A DNA stretch of 64,000 bases from Bacteroidota bacterium (GTDB lineage Bacteria; Bacteroidota; Ignavibacteria; Ignavibacteriales; Ignavibacteriaceae). Below, piece after piece: positions 46,330-57,711 of the stretch. The position numbers and the translations under genes were made by a program. Location of the stretch: the NCBI GenBank assembly GCA_021777835.1, contig JAJYDC010000015.1, positions 1 through 64,000 on the forward strand. The letters run 5' to 3'. Within the stretch, counting starts at the first letter, position 1, and every line of letters starts with the position of its first letter. The notes under the pieces are model-generated. The model did not search any database, had not been told where the DNA came from, and was given only the letters and a program-made list of their open reading frames with translations.

Positions 46330-47637
46330 ATGAATAAAAATGTAGGCTCTAATAACCCTCGTTATTATACTAACTTAAAACTATTTCAGCTTGCTGTAAT
46401 TACTTCTCTTAGAAAACTCAAGACTAGCTATGCTAAGCAAGAGGTCATCTATAAAAATGATAAATCCAACGGCATTTTAGCAACGTTGAGATTCCGCAGA
46501 AAATTAGCACTTACTAAAGTTGTAAAATTTAATAATAAATATTATTCAACACCGACTGTCCCTGGATTCCCGTCTAAAGCATTTGATTACTCTGCTCAAA
46601 ACGGAGGCCTGAACTTTAATTCAGCCGGAACCTTATTAAAGAAACAGATGGACTCTTTATTCTTAGCAATTACCGATAAGTGTGTACTTAACTGTCGACA
46701 TTGTTATGAAAAACATAATATCAATAAAGGTGTAAAAGTTGAACTGGAATATTGGAAGTCAGTAATTAATTTATTTCAGGCCAGGGGAGTAAGTATAATT
46801 ATACTTACAGGAGGTGAACCTCTTTATGATTTTAACAGAACATTAGAATTGCTAAGTTATGGGAATAAAGACCTTTCTGATTTTCATCTTCATACTTCGG
46901 GAATGACTATAACAAAAGATAAAGCAAAAGCTTTAAAGGCTGCCGGTCTGTCAGCTGCAGCTGTAGGGTTAGACCATTACATCCCTGAAAAACATGATGA
47001 GATAAGAGGGAAAGGTTCTTTCAATTCTGCAGTTGAAGCTCTCAAGTTATTTAATGAAGAAGGGATTTTGACGTATGTAAATCTTTGTGCAACAAGAGAT
47101 TTGATCCGATCTGGGGGCTTATGGAAATATTATGAATTGGTGAATAATTTAAACGTGAGCATGATTGAACTGCTTGAACCTAAACCATGCGGCGGATTTT
47201 TCGGTGATGGATTTAAGGAATTAATAACAGCGGAAGATAAAAAAATATTATTAGACTTTACAATTACTGGAAACTCATCCGGAAAATATAAAAATTTTCC
47301 TATCATCTATTACGTCGCACACATTGAAGGTAAAGATCAATTAGGCTGTAATATGGGCGGACTTTCCCTTCTTTATATTGACAGTGCTGGGAATGTTTGT
47401 CCTTGCGTATTTTTCCCTGTTTCATTCGGCAATATAAAAACTGAAAGCGCTGAAGTAATATTTAACAGAATGAGAAAAAGTATACCTCAGCCAATTAAGA
47501 GTGATTGTCCTTCTTTGAAATTTTCTAATGAGTTAAATGAACTTTTAAAAGAGAAAAAATTTATGCCTGTACCATATAACAATTTATGCGAAAGGTCTAA
47601 AAATATTTTGAGCTCTGAAATAATTTTTAGAGAATGA
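46330..47637 (+). CDS. radical SAM/SPASM-like protein
   Basis: A 435-residue radical SAM protein. The [4Fe-4S] motif is CVLNCRHC (Cys118, Cys122, Cys125), followed by LTGGEPLYD. The C-terminal part has clustered cysteines (LGCNMG, NVCPCVFFP, DCPSLK, NLCER), as in SPASM domains that bind extra Fe-S clusters. The first 105 residues are a separate basic/aromatic extension and do not look like a peptide-recognition RRE. TTGGGG lies 9-10 bases before the ATG. Substrate unknown; related proteins modify peptides or cofactors. It opens a three-gene cassette. Confidence 0.88.
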   Translation: MNKNVGSNNPRYYTNLKLFQLAVITSLRKLKTSYAKQEVIYKNDKSNGILATLRFRRKLALTKVVKFNNKYYSTPTVPGFPSKAFDYSAQNGGLNFNSAGTLLKKQMDSLFLAITDKCVLNCRHCYEKHNINKGVKVELEYWKSVINLFQARGVSIIILTGGEPLYDFNRTLELLSYGNKDLSDFHLHTSGMTITKDKAKALKAAGLSAAAVGLDHYIPEKHDEIRGKGSFNSAVEALKLFNEEGILTYVNLCATRDLIRSGGLWKYYELVNNLNVSMIELLEPKPCGGFFGDGFKELITAEDKKILLDFTITGNSSGKYKNFPIIYYVAHIEGKDQLGCNMGGLSLLYIDSAGNVCPCVFFPVSFGNIKTESAEVIFNRMRKSIPQPIKSDCPSLKFSNELNELLKEKKFMPVPYNNLCERSKNILSSEIIFRE

Positions 47638-47681
47638 GTTTAATAATATTAAAATTTAAATAATTAAAAGTGGAGATTAAA

Positions 47682-49565
47682 ATGAAAAAAGTAATTTTAA
47701 TTATCTTCTTAATGGTTGTCCTTTTCAATTATTTTAATGGCTGCATTATCACTAGGACAGAAAAGATAACTAACAATTTTACTAAAGATAAAATAAACGA
47801 AGTTGTCCTTACAAACTATGAACAAATACACTTTGACTATAAGGGTGGTAAATATGTGGTCCATCCTTCAATAATAAAGGGGTTTTCATATAAAGGGATA
47901 CCCTACCGTGTTGATCTGGATTCAGTTAAAGAAATAAGAGAATCAAATCTTCCGTCTATCGAGCCTGATGACCTTGCTCATAAAAATATAACTGAAATAA
48001 TAACAAACCGATATAAACTAATTGAATTTGATTCCGCGGGTGCAGTATACAATAAAAGGGAAAATATGATTGAAGGTAATAATGATCAAGGTATCCCTCA
48101 AAAAATACCTGTGGATGAAACGTGGCAAATACATACAGTAAGACCCACCCTAGTATCATTATCGGATTTAGCTAAATCTAACAATTTGTTCATCGCACAA
48201 ATTGTGGATAGGAATAATTGGGTTTACATATTTGATAAACATGGAGGGAAATTGGTTAAAAAACATTCAGCTATTACGGGCGTAACACGTGAAGGCGTAT
48301 ATGTAGAAGTAAATCCTGATAGTATATTATATGCAAATGTAACTAGAACTAATGTTGCTGAAAGTATCTTTGCAACTACAGGAATTGTACTGGCAGTTGC
48401 AGTAGGCATTGGTGTAATTATTGTCGCTACTAAAGAATCATGCCCGTTTGTTTATTCGTACATTGACGGTAAATATGTTTTTGATGCAGAACCTCTCGGT
48501 GGAGCTACATCCATGGTACTCGAAAGAACTGAGTATTCACGAATGGAACACTTAAAGGAAGTTAACAATAAATATAAAATTATGGTAAGGAACGAGGTTG
48601 AGGAAACTCAATACATAAATGAAATGAGTCTACTATGCATTAAACATGACCCAGATAAACAAGTATATCCAGGTATTAATAGTAATTTCTATCAAATAAA
48701 AGATCCAATAAAACCTCTTGCTGCCTTCGATGAAAAGGGAACGGATCTCAAAAAAGTCGTCTCTTACGATGATCAACTATTTTGGCAGACTAAAATGCCG
48801 GTTAATTCATACCTTTTGAATAAGAATTATCGCCAGACACTCACTTTTGTCTTCCCAAAACCCGATACTGCAAAAACAGTTAAACTAATAATAAATGCCG
48901 GAACGAGCCTTTGGGGATCGAGAATGATAAAGGAGATGCTTCAGTTATATGGTAATTATATTGATACATGGTATTCGAAAATTAATCAGAAAGGTATGGA
49001 ATACTATCAAATGATGAATTTTATTAATTCGGAAGAACTATATCAATTAAAAATATATGTAAAGAATAATAATTCGTGGATTGAAAAAAGTTTAATAAAC
49101 GGCGGCGGTCCCTTAATTAGTGAAACAAGAGTTTATAACCTTGATATTTCTGATATTAAAGGTGATTCCCTCATTATAAAATGTAATCCTCCGTATGGAT
49201 TTTGGACTGTAAATTATACAGCAGTTGAATACAATTATTTTTCAACTCCAGCAGTGGAAACCATACCTCTAATTGAGGCAATAGCAAACTCAAGAACTGA
49301 TATTAAAGATAAAATAATTTCAAGCGACAGCATATATCAAGTTATGCCTAATGTCGGAGATCAATTTTTTGCTGTTTACAAGGCAGAGGGAAACAATAAT
49401 GAAATTGCAAACTGCTATTTTCTTAAAACAACCGGTTATTATAAAATTCATATAGACAAGAATCGTACTTTACAATTTGATAGGCTTAGCAGTTTAACAA
49501 AACCCGGAGAAATTGTAAGATGGTCTAATGAAAATTATCAGAAATGGGTAAACGGGGAAAATTAA
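47682..49565 (+). CDS. large lipoprotein with three internal repeats
   Basis: A 627-residue protein. The frame opens at a GTG (47670) that is itself part of the Shine-Dalgarno sequence GTGGAG; the ATG at 47682 gives MKKVILIIFLMVVLFNYFNGC with a lipobox-like NGC (Cys21). Three beta-rich units of about 55 residues follow (about 35-88, 100-155, 165-222), sharing an I.FD..GG/AGxxY.....I.G....GI pattern. After them comes a hydrophobic segment (about 229-250) and a conserved-looking SCPFVYSYIDGKYVFDAEPLGGATS block. Function unknown. It is placed in one operon with the radical SAM gene. Confidence 0.75.
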   Translation: MKKVILIIFLMVVLFNYFNGCIITRTEKITNNFTKDKINEVVLTNYEQIHFDYKGGKYVVHPSIIKGFSYKGIPYRVDLDSVKEIRESNLPSIEPDDLAHKNITEIITNRYKLIEFDSAGAVYNKRENMIEGNNDQGIPQKIPVDETWQIHTVRPTLVSLSDLAKSNNLFIAQIVDRNNWVYIFDKHGGKLVKKHSAITGVTREGVYVEVNPDSILYANVTRTNVAESIFATTGIVLAVAVGIGVIIVATKESCPFVYSYIDGKYVFDAEPLGGATSMVLERTEYSRMEHLKEVNNKYKIMVRNEVEETQYINEMSLLCIKHDPDKQVYPGINSNFYQIKDPIKPLAAFDEKGTDLKKVVSYDDQLFWQTKMPVNSYLLNKNYRQTLTFVFPKPDTAKTVKLIINAGTSLWGSRMIKEMLQLYGNYIDTWYSKINQKGMEYYQMMNFINSEELYQLKIYVKNNNSWIEKSLINGGGPLISETRVYNLDISDIKGDSLIIKCNPPYGFWTVNYTAVEYNYFSTPAVETIPLIEAIANSRTDIKDKIISSDSIYQVMPNVGDQFFAVYKAEGNNNEIANCYFLKTTGYYKIHIDKNRTLQFDRLSSLTKPGEIVRWSNENYQKWVNGEN

Positions 49566-49579
49566 AATAGGTTGAAATT

Positions 49580-50785
49580 ATGAACAAAAAGATAATTTTA
49601 TTTCCTATGTTATTTTGCTTTATCATAATAAGCAATATTTATTCTCAGGAGGAAAATAATAAATATAACAAATGGGTAAATATTGATAAAGGTTTGTTAT
49701 TTAATCGTGTTATAGTTCAGAATTATGAAGGAAGAACTGTAGAAGGTTTACTATCCGGAATGATTGGAGATTCACTCTATTTAGATCAAAAAAATAAACA
49801 AAATATGATCATCGATCTTCATAAAATTAGATCTTTAATTATATACGACGGAAGATCTTCGAGCGATGGAATTTTATACGGCATGTTAGCAGGTATGTAT
49901 GCTGGAAATCTTATTCTTTCTACTAATAAAAACCCTAATGAAAAATACATTGCTTACAATGGATTGGGCAGTTTAGTATTACTCAATTTATTATACCTAA
50001 CTGCGGGTGGTGCAATTGGATATCCTGTTGACCAATCTTTAGTTAGAGAAAAAATAGTATTCTATTTCTCAGAGAATTTTGAAGAAAATAAATTAAAAAT
50101 TAAATCACTTAAAGAATTTCTTTCTTCAGACAAAAGCAAGGGAAATTTATACATAAATATCGATATGTCTCAAGTATTTACACGTAAATCGTCTTTAAGT
50201 GAGGATAACCAAAGAAATTTATACAATGATTATCCAATTAGGACACGTAGCTTCAATTTACTCAGGAAAATAAGCATAACATATATGTTTTTCCCAAATA
50301 TTGAATTAGGCTGTACAATTTGCTGGTTTGGAGAGCCAAATTTGGACTATTTAACCTTATATAATATAAATAAATGTTGTGACTATAAATATGTCGACAT
50401 AAATGAAACATTTCACGCAATTGGCTATTTCTTTATTGCAAATTATCATCTCTTAAATAATATCCTTCCGTCATTTCTTGAATTCTCAGCAGGTGCAGGT
50501 TTCGGATTAAGTAAAATAGATTATTTGAATAAGTATTCCTCAGATGAATATATCTATCCAAACTCGACACACAATGAAAGAATTATAAATATCAATTTGA
50601 AAAAAATAAGTTATATTATGACATCTCGTATGAATTTATATTTATCCTCAAAATCTTATTTTTCACTAATATGTGACTATGTTTTTGTCCCTGGAAAGAC
50701 ACTTCCGGCAATACCGGAATTGTCTTTGAAAGAAAGACAATTTGGCAATTTTAGTATTGGATTAGGTGTTGGATTTAATTTCTAA
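49580..50785 (+). CDS. secreted/outer-membrane beta-barrel candidate
   Basis: A 401-residue protein with a signal peptide (cleaved near NIYSQ). The N-terminal part (RVIVQNYEGRTVEGLLSGMIGDSLYLDQ) resembles the repeats of the preceding lipoprotein. The C-terminal half alternates aromatic strands and ends NFSIGLGVGFNF, a terminal Phe as in outer-membrane barrels. Function unknown. It is 14 bp from the lipoprotein gene. Confidence 0.65.
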   Translation: MNKKIILFPMLFCFIIISNIYSQEENNKYNKWVNIDKGLLFNRVIVQNYEGRTVEGLLSGMIGDSLYLDQKNKQNMIIDLHKIRSLIIYDGRSSSDGILYGMLAGMYAGNLILSTNKNPNEKYIAYNGLGSLVLLNLLYLTAGGAIGYPVDQSLVREKIVFYFSENFEENKLKIKSLKEFLSSDKSKGNLYINIDMSQVFTRKSSLSEDNQRNLYNDYPIRTRSFNLLRKISITYMFFPNIELGCTICWFGEPNLDYLTLYNINKCCDYKYVDINETFHAIGYFFIANYHLLNNILPSFLEFSAGAGFGLSKIDYLNKYSSDEYIYPNSTHNERIININLKKISYIMTSRMNLYLSSKSYFSLICDYVFVPGKTLPAIPELSLKERQFGNFSIGLGVGFNF

Positions 50786-51051
50786 TTACATGTTTTATAA
50801 AAGTGGGAAAAACACTAATCATTAAAAAAGTATGATTTGATAATTCGAATTAAAACTATATCCCATATACTACATTAATCCCTAAAGTTTCTCAATTCTT
50901 TGATGAGCAAGTTCGGATCAACAATATTTATACTATTATTTATTTTGCACTTAACTGAATAATAAGAGTCAATTAAGATTGCTTTTTTACGGCTATGTAT
51001 CTATTTTTGATCTCTGAAATTTTTCAACTACTAAGTGGAGAATAATGTTTT
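50786..51051. other. intergenic region before ppiD
   Basis: About 266 bp without a gene. It separates the radical-SAM cassette from ppiD. GTGGAG at about 51033-51038 is the likely Shine-Dalgarno sequence for ppiD or a nearby start. No clear terminator is seen. Confidence 0.4.
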
Positions 51052-53136
51052 ATGGGCACAATGTCCAAAATGAGAAGCTTAACTCCGATCTTTATTATCG
51101 GTACAGGTGCTTTCTTTGCGCTGTTTATGATTGTATCAAACTCCGATATAATGGAAGTTTTTGGTGCCAGATCAAATAACGTCGGTTCAATCAACGGTAC
51201 GGAAATTTCCTATCAGGAATTTACAAAAGCTATTGATACTCAAAGAGAAAATCAAAAAGCCCAAACAGGCAAAGATGTTTCCGACGATAACATGGATCAG
51301 TTTAGAGATCAAGTTTGGGACGCCATGATAACAGAAACCTTGTTGCAGCAGCAAATTAAAAAGTATGGTATAACAGTAACCGACCAGGAAATAAAAGATG
51401 TTATCCTTAGCGATAACCCGCCACAATTCCTAAAACAAAATTTTGTCGATTCCACCGGTAAGTTCAATAAACAGTTGTATATGAGCGCTATTATGGACCC
51501 GAGGAATGCTAAGCCTCTTCTTCAAGCTGAAGATTATATTAGACAAAATCTGCTTAATCAAAAACTTCAAAGTATGGTCCTCGCTGCCGTTAACGTAGGA
51601 GAAGCTGAAGTTAAAAAGGAATTTATAAATCAGAATACAAAGATAAATGCACAATATGATTATATAAATATTAGTCAAATCCCTGATTCTGTTATTAAAT
51701 ATAACGACGAAGATTTGAAGAATTATTACAACAATAATCTTGATAAATTTGAAATTAAAGCTCAACGCAAATTAAAGTATGTGATTTTCCCTAATTTGGC
51801 ATCGGCTGAAGACTCGTCAATTGTGAAAAGCACTCTCCAAAGTATAGTAGATGAAATGAAGAATGATACTACTAGTTTCAAGACTCTAGTATCTACTTAT
51901 TCTTCTGTACCTTATTCAAAGGATACTTTAGCGCTAAATGCATTCTCACCTAAAGCCGCTATCTTAATATCTAACGCTAAACCCGGAGAAATTATTGGAC
52001 CCGTTGCATCCCCTCAAGGATATGCTGTCTATCATTTTCTTGGAAGTGTCCCTTCAAATCAACCATTAGTTAGAGCTTCTCACATATTGATAAACGGCGG
52101 TAGCGATCAGCAGAATTATGATAACGCAATGAAAGTCTATAATGAATTAAAAGCTGGTGCTAATTTTGCTAAAGTTGCTGAGCAAGTTTCTAAAGACCCC
52201 GGAAGTGCTAGGAACGGCGGAGACTTAGGCTGGTTCGGAAGAGGACAAATGATCCCTGCATTTGAAAATGCAGCCTTCTCTGGTAAGGTAGGAGAAATTC
52301 AAAAGCCTATTAAAACAAATTATGGCTATCATATTATTATGGTTACCGGTAAATCTGATAAGAAATATGTTGTTGAACAAATTATAAATACTGTCACTCC
52401 ATCAGCTTCAACTAAAGACAATATTCTTAATAAGGCTAAGGACTTTTCATATATTTCAAATAAAGATGGCTTTGACAAAGAAGCTCAGTTAATGAATTAT
52501 CATATTACTGAAACTCCTCCTTTTGAAAAGAACGCAACCTATATACCAGGTATTGGTGCAAATGCCTACCTATTGAACTTCGCGTTCAAGAGTGACTTGA
52601 ATGCCATTAGCGATCCCATCCATACTCAACAAGGATACGTGGTAGCTGAAGTATCAGGAATTATAAAGGAAGGCGTAAAATCATTTGATGAAGTTAAAGG
52701 CTTCGTTAAATCAATGGTCATAAGAGAGAAGAAATTTGAAATTGCAGAGAAAGAAGCAGAATCAATAAAGAATAAAATTGGCGGGGACTTAAGCAAGGCC
52801 CCTTCTATTGATCCTAAAGTTTCTTACGATACAACAGGTTTGTATACTCCGAATACTCCATCTCAAAAGATTAGCTTCGAATATAATTTTATCTCAAATT
52901 CTAAGACACTAAAGGTGAATACAGTTTCTGACCCGGTTAAAGGAGCTAATGGTTATTACTTGATAAAAGTAATATATAGAACTCCTTTTGACTCTACAGC
53001 TTTTCAGAATCAGGAAGCCCAAATTCGTCAAAATCTTCTTCAATCAAGAAGAAATATTTATCTAAGTCAATGGCTGGCTAACTTAAAGAAGAGTGCTGAT
53101 ATAGTAGATAACCGTCAGAAGTTTTTCAACCAATAA
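51052..53136 (+). CDS. PpiD/SurA-like periplasmic peptidyl-prolyl isomerase
   Basis: A 694-residue protein anchored by one N-terminal helix (about residues 10-32). It has a SurA_N-like region (NGTEISYQEFTKAIDTQ), a degenerate first isomerase-like part (about 230-325), and a full parvulin domain (VRASHILI...KDPGSARNGGDLGWFGRGQMIPAFENAAF...NYGYHIIMV, about 340-445). It helps fold exported proteins. A terminator follows, so it is probably transcribed alone. Confidence 0.9.
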   Translation: MGTMSKMRSLTPIFIIGTGAFFALFMIVSNSDIMEVFGARSNNVGSINGTEISYQEFTKAIDTQRENQKAQTGKDVSDDNMDQFRDQVWDAMITETLLQQQIKKYGITVTDQEIKDVILSDNPPQFLKQNFVDSTGKFNKQLYMSAIMDPRNAKPLLQAEDYIRQNLLNQKLQSMVLAAVNVGEAEVKKEFINQNTKINAQYDYINISQIPDSVIKYNDEDLKNYYNNNLDKFEIKAQRKLKYVIFPNLASAEDSSIVKSTLQSIVDEMKNDTTSFKTLVSTYSSVPYSKDTLALNAFSPKAAILISNAKPGEIIGPVASPQGYAVYHFLGSVPSNQPLVRASHILINGGSDQQNYDNAMKVYNELKAGANFAKVAEQVSKDPGSARNGGDLGWFGRGQMIPAFENAAFSGKVGEIQKPIKTNYGYHIIMVTGKSDKKYVVEQIINTVTPSASTKDNILNKAKDFSYISNKDGFDKEAQLMNYHITETPPFEKNATYIPGIGANAYLLNFAFKSDLNAISDPIHTQQGYVVAEVSGIIKEGVKSFDEVKGFVKSMVIREKKFEIAEKEAESIKNKIGGDLSKAPSIDPKVSYDTTGLYTPNTPSQKISFEYNFISNSKTLKVNTVSDPVKGANGYYLIKVIYRTPFDSTAFQNQEAQIRQNLLQSRRNIYLSQWLANLKKSADIVDNRQKFFNQ

Positions 53137-53160
53137 TTAAAAACAAATATTCATTACTCT

Positions 53161-53195
53161 AACCCTCAGCATTTTCCTGAGGGTTTTTATTTTAA
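53161..53195 (+). terminator. rho-independent terminator after ppiD
   Basis: AACCCTCAG pairs with CTGAGGGTT around CATTTTC, followed by a TTTATTTT tract. Confidence 0.9.
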
Positions 53196-53210
53196 GCTGT
53201 TTAAAAGAAT

Positions 53211-53765
53211 ATGAAAAATAATATTATTTATTTAACTGGCTTTATGGGATCTGGCAAGAGTACTATCGGACCCATTCTTGCTAATACTCTTGGATGGGAC
53301 TTTTATGATCTAGATCAGTTGATAGAGCAAAGTTTAGGTAAAAAAATAGTAGATATCTTCAATGATGAAGGTGAGAAGTATTTTAGGCAGGTTGAACAGG
53401 AAACCTTTAAGAAACTATCAAGTCAAGATAAGGTCGTAATAGCATTGGGCGGTGGGGCAATGGCTAACCAACTAAATATTGATTACTTCAAAAAACATGG
53501 GAAAATAATATATCTTAAAATATCACCTGAAGAAGCCTATAAGCGCCTTAAATTTAAAAGGGATAGACCAGTCTTAATTAAAGACGGTACTATTGATCTA
53601 GCAAAACCTGACTTTATACAAAAGTTGCAGGAATTATTAAAGAACCGAAGCCATTTCTATGAACAAGCTGATCTCATCATAGATGTTAATAATGCTGCAA
53701 TCGGTAGAACAGTTGATAAAATTGCTAATATTATCTTAAACAGCAAGTTGTTTGAATCTATTTGA
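53211..53765 (+). CDS. aroK: shikimate kinase
   Basis: A 184-residue P-loop kinase of the aromatic pathway. Walker A GFMGSGKSTIG, DLDQLIEQSLG, FRQVEQETF, ALGGGAM and the lid RDRPVL are all present. It lies 15 bp before aroB in the same direction. Confidence 0.95.
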   Translation: MKNNIIYLTGFMGSGKSTIGPILANTLGWDFYDLDQLIEQSLGKKIVDIFNDEGEKYFRQVEQETFKKLSSQDKVVIALGGGAMANQLNIDYFKKHGKIIYLKISPEEAYKRLKFKRDRPVLIKDGTIDLAKPDFIQKLQELLKNRSHFYEQADLIIDVNNAAIGRTVDKIANIILNSKLFESI

Positions 53766-53780
53766 AAGGAAGAATCCTAA

Positions 53781-54884
53781 GTGAAAAAATTAGAAGTAAA
53801 AAGAATTATTGTACCCTTAAAAGAAAATCCTTACCCGGTTTATATAGGGAACTCTATTTTATCGCAGCTTCCTGAATTAATAGAAGTGTCTTTCCCTCAA
53901 AGGAATATATTTGTTGTTATTGATGGGAATATAGACAGAACCTGGGGCAGGATAATTCGTAAAATTCTTTCTGCGTCTGCTAAAAAAATTACTTTCTATA
54001 AACTGACTCCGGGAGAATCATCCAAAAACTATTTAGAACTGAATAAAATATATACCGCTTTATTAGATGGAAATTACGGCAGAGACACATTATTGATCTC
54101 TATTGGCGGCGGAGTTACAGGTGATTTATCAGGGTTTGCTGCATCATCTTTTATGCGGGGAATAAGTCTTATACATATTCCTACTACTCTTCTTGCGGCA
54201 GTTGACAGTTCTATCGGAGGGAAAACAGGCATAAACTTCCTAAAGAAAAAGAATATGATCGGAGCATTTTATCAGCCTGCTTTTGTCTTTATAGATACTA
54301 ACTTCTTCACTACACTTCCTCATCAGGAGATTATTTCAGGTGCAGGAGAAATTATAAAATATGCATATTTATCTGACAGAAACTTCTTTAACTATCTGCA
54401 GAAGAATTTTGACTCTCTTATTAAATTACAGCCCGATGTTATAAATGAATCAGTTATTAAGTCTGTTTCAATAAAAGCTTCGGTCGTATCTCAAGACGAA
54501 AAAGAAAGCGGTCTAAGGCAAATATTAAATCTTGGGCATACTTTTGCTCACGCATTTGAGACTGGACTAAATTTCAAAATTAAACATGGGGAAGCTGTTG
54601 CAGCAGGAATTATTTCGGCACTAATATTATCTAATAAGCTTGAACTGCTTTCTACTAGAAATATGAATGAGTATTTATCCCTTCCTTCAAAAATAAGACC
54701 TCCCAAAAACCTTGGTAATCTAAAACCGGAAAGCATTTACAATCTTATGCTGACAGACAAAAAAAACAGGGATGGAAAAATTAAGTTTGTATTGTTAAAG
54801 GGAATAGGTGAACTTGTCCTCGGAGCTGAAGCAGCAAAACTGGAAATCTTTACCTCCCTCCAGGAAGCAAAAGAATATTATTAA
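53781..54884 (+). CDS. aroB: 3-dehydroquinate synthase
   Basis: A 367-residue NAD- and metal-dependent enzyme of the shikimate pathway. GGGVTGDLSGFAASSFMRG, PTTLLAAVDSSIGGKTGIN, GAGEIIKYAYL and the metal-binding LNLGHTFAHAFE plus KHGEAVAAG are in order. GTG start with AAGGAAG upstream; it forms an operon with aroK. Confidence 0.96.
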   Translation: MKKLEVKRIIVPLKENPYPVYIGNSILSQLPELIEVSFPQRNIFVVIDGNIDRTWGRIIRKILSASAKKITFYKLTPGESSKNYLELNKIYTALLDGNYGRDTLLISIGGGVTGDLSGFAASSFMRGISLIHIPTTLLAAVDSSIGGKTGINFLKKKNMIGAFYQPAFVFIDTNFFTTLPHQEIISGAGEIIKYAYLSDRNFFNYLQKNFDSLIKLQPDVINESVIKSVSIKASVVSQDEKESGLRQILNLGHTFAHAFETGLNFKIKHGEAVAAGIISALILSNKLELLSTRNMNEYLSLPSKIRPPKNLGNLKPESIYNLMLTDKKNRDGKIKFVLLKGIGELVLGAEAAKLEIFTSLQEAKEYY

Positions 54885-54929
54885 ACAAAATTAGTAGTAA
54901 GCTTACAATCATTACACTTTAAAATGAAG

Positions 54930-54963
54930 AAGCTCTCTGATTTGAGGGAAAATCAGAGAGCTT
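54930..54963. terminator. 14-bp perfect hairpin after aroB
   Basis: AAGCTCTCTGATTT pairs perfectly with AAATCAGAGAGCTT around GAGGGA. There is no long T run after it on either strand, so it may act as an mRNA end or a bidirectional block between aroB and gapA. Confidence 0.6.
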
Positions 54964-56330
<1,367 letters not shown>

Positions 56331-56343
56331 AAAATCTATATAA

Positions 56344-56374
56344 AAGACGGAGCGAAAGCTTCGTCTTTTTTTTA
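56344..56374 (+). terminator. rho-independent terminator after gapA
   Basis: AAGACGGAGC pairs with GCTTCGTCTT (one G-T pair) around GAAA, followed by a run of T. Confidence 0.9.
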
Positions 56375-56438
56375 TTATTGTTCCTGATATTATCCTATTC
56401 GTAAAATATAAAATAACTATTGTTCAAGAGGGCTTAAT

Positions 56439-57635
56439 ATGAAAAAACTATCAATTGATAATCTAAATCTTAAAAATAAAAGAGTCCTTGTAAGAGTTGA
56501 TTTCAATGTCCCGTTGGATGAAAATCTGACTATTACAGACGACAGAAGAATCTCATCCTCACTTCCGACAATCAATAAAATAATTGCCGAAGGCGGCAAG
56601 GCGATCTTAATGAGCCACCTTGGCAGACCAAAAGGAAAAGTAAATCCTAAATACTCATTAAAACCCGTTGCCTCTAAGCTAAGTGAACTTTTAGGACAAC
56701 CCGTTAAGTTGGCTCCCGACTGTGTCGGTGATGAAGTATTAAATTTAGTTAACAATATGGCACCGGGTGATGTTGTACTTCTGGAAAATCTAAGATTCCA
56801 TGAGGAAGAAGAGAAAAATGACTCTGAATTCTCTAAAAACTTAGCAAAGCTCGGAGATGTTTATGTAAACGACGCCTTCGGCAGTGCTCATCGTGCACAT
56901 GCATCAACTGAAGGTGTTACTAAATATGTCAAGCAGAATGCTTCGGGGTATTTAATGCAAAAGGAATTGGATTATCTTGGAAGCGCAATTTCTAATCCGG
57001 CAAGACCATACTGCGCTATTCTTGGCGGTGCTAAAATATCCGGTAAGATAGACGTTATCCAAAATTTGTTGGATAAAGTAGATACTATGATAATAGGTGG
57101 GGGAATGGCATATACTTTCTTTAAAGCCCAAGGAAAAGAAATCGGAAGTTCTCTTTTGGAAGCAGAAAAGATTGACCTTGCAAAGGAATTACTTGTTAAG
57201 TTGAGCAATTCTAAAGTAAAGTTTATGCTGCCTGTTGATGTAATGGTAGCTTCTGAATTTAAGAATGATTCACCCTCCGAAGCCGTTAGCATTGATAACA
57301 TTCCTTCTGATAAAATGGGACTCGATATTGGTCCTAAAACAATTGAACTTTTTAGAAATGAATTATTGAAATCTAAGACTGTTGTGTGGAATGGTCCTAT
57401 GGGCGTATTTGAAATGGATAACTTTGCTAAAGGCACAAATGCTGTAGCTCAGGCATTGGTAGAAGCGACCTCAAAAGGTAGTATTACTATTGTTGGAGGC
57501 GGCGATTCTGCAGCAGCTATCTCAAAAGCAGGGCTTGATGATAAAGTTTCTCATGTCTCTACAGGTGGCGGGGCGTCGTTAGAGTTCTTAGAAGGTAAAG
57601 TGCTTCCGGGAGTCGTTGCTTTAAGTGAGGCTTAA
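56439..57635 (+). CDS. pgk: phosphoglycerate kinase
   Basis: A 398-residue glycolytic enzyme. [62 protein letters not shown] and GGGDSAAAI with [15 protein letters not shown] match along the length. It lies after gapA but past a terminator, so it has at least a partly separate promoter. Confidence 0.97.
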   Translation: MKKLSIDNLNLKNKRVLVRVDFNVPLDENLTITDDRRISSSLPTINKIIAEGGKAILMSHLGRPKGKVNPKYSLKPVASKLSELLGQPVKLAPDCVGDEVLNLVNNMAPGDVVLLENLRFHEEEEKNDSEFSKNLAKLGDVYVNDAFGSAHRAHASTEGVTKYVKQNASGYLMQKELDYLGSAISNPARPYCAILGGAKISGKIDVIQNLLDKVDTMIIGGGMAYTFFKAQGKEIGSSLLEAEKIDLAKELLVKLSNSKVKFMLPVDVMVASEFKNDSPSEAVSIDNIPSDKMGLDIGPKTIELFRNELLKSKTVVWNGPMGVFEMDNFAKGTNAVAQALVEATSKGSITIVGGGDSAAAISKAGLDDKVSHVSTGGGASLEFLEGKVLPGVVALSEA

Positions 57636-57711
57636 ACAACCTGACTATGTTGTAGATTTGTTTAGATGTCCGTATTATTATTTTTGGAAATATATTTAAA
57701 GGAAATGTCTA

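Noticed and set aside
56972-57436. 154-codon ORF opposite pgk
   Set aside because: Antisense to a clear, full-length phosphoglycerate kinase, with low-complexity hydrophobic content.
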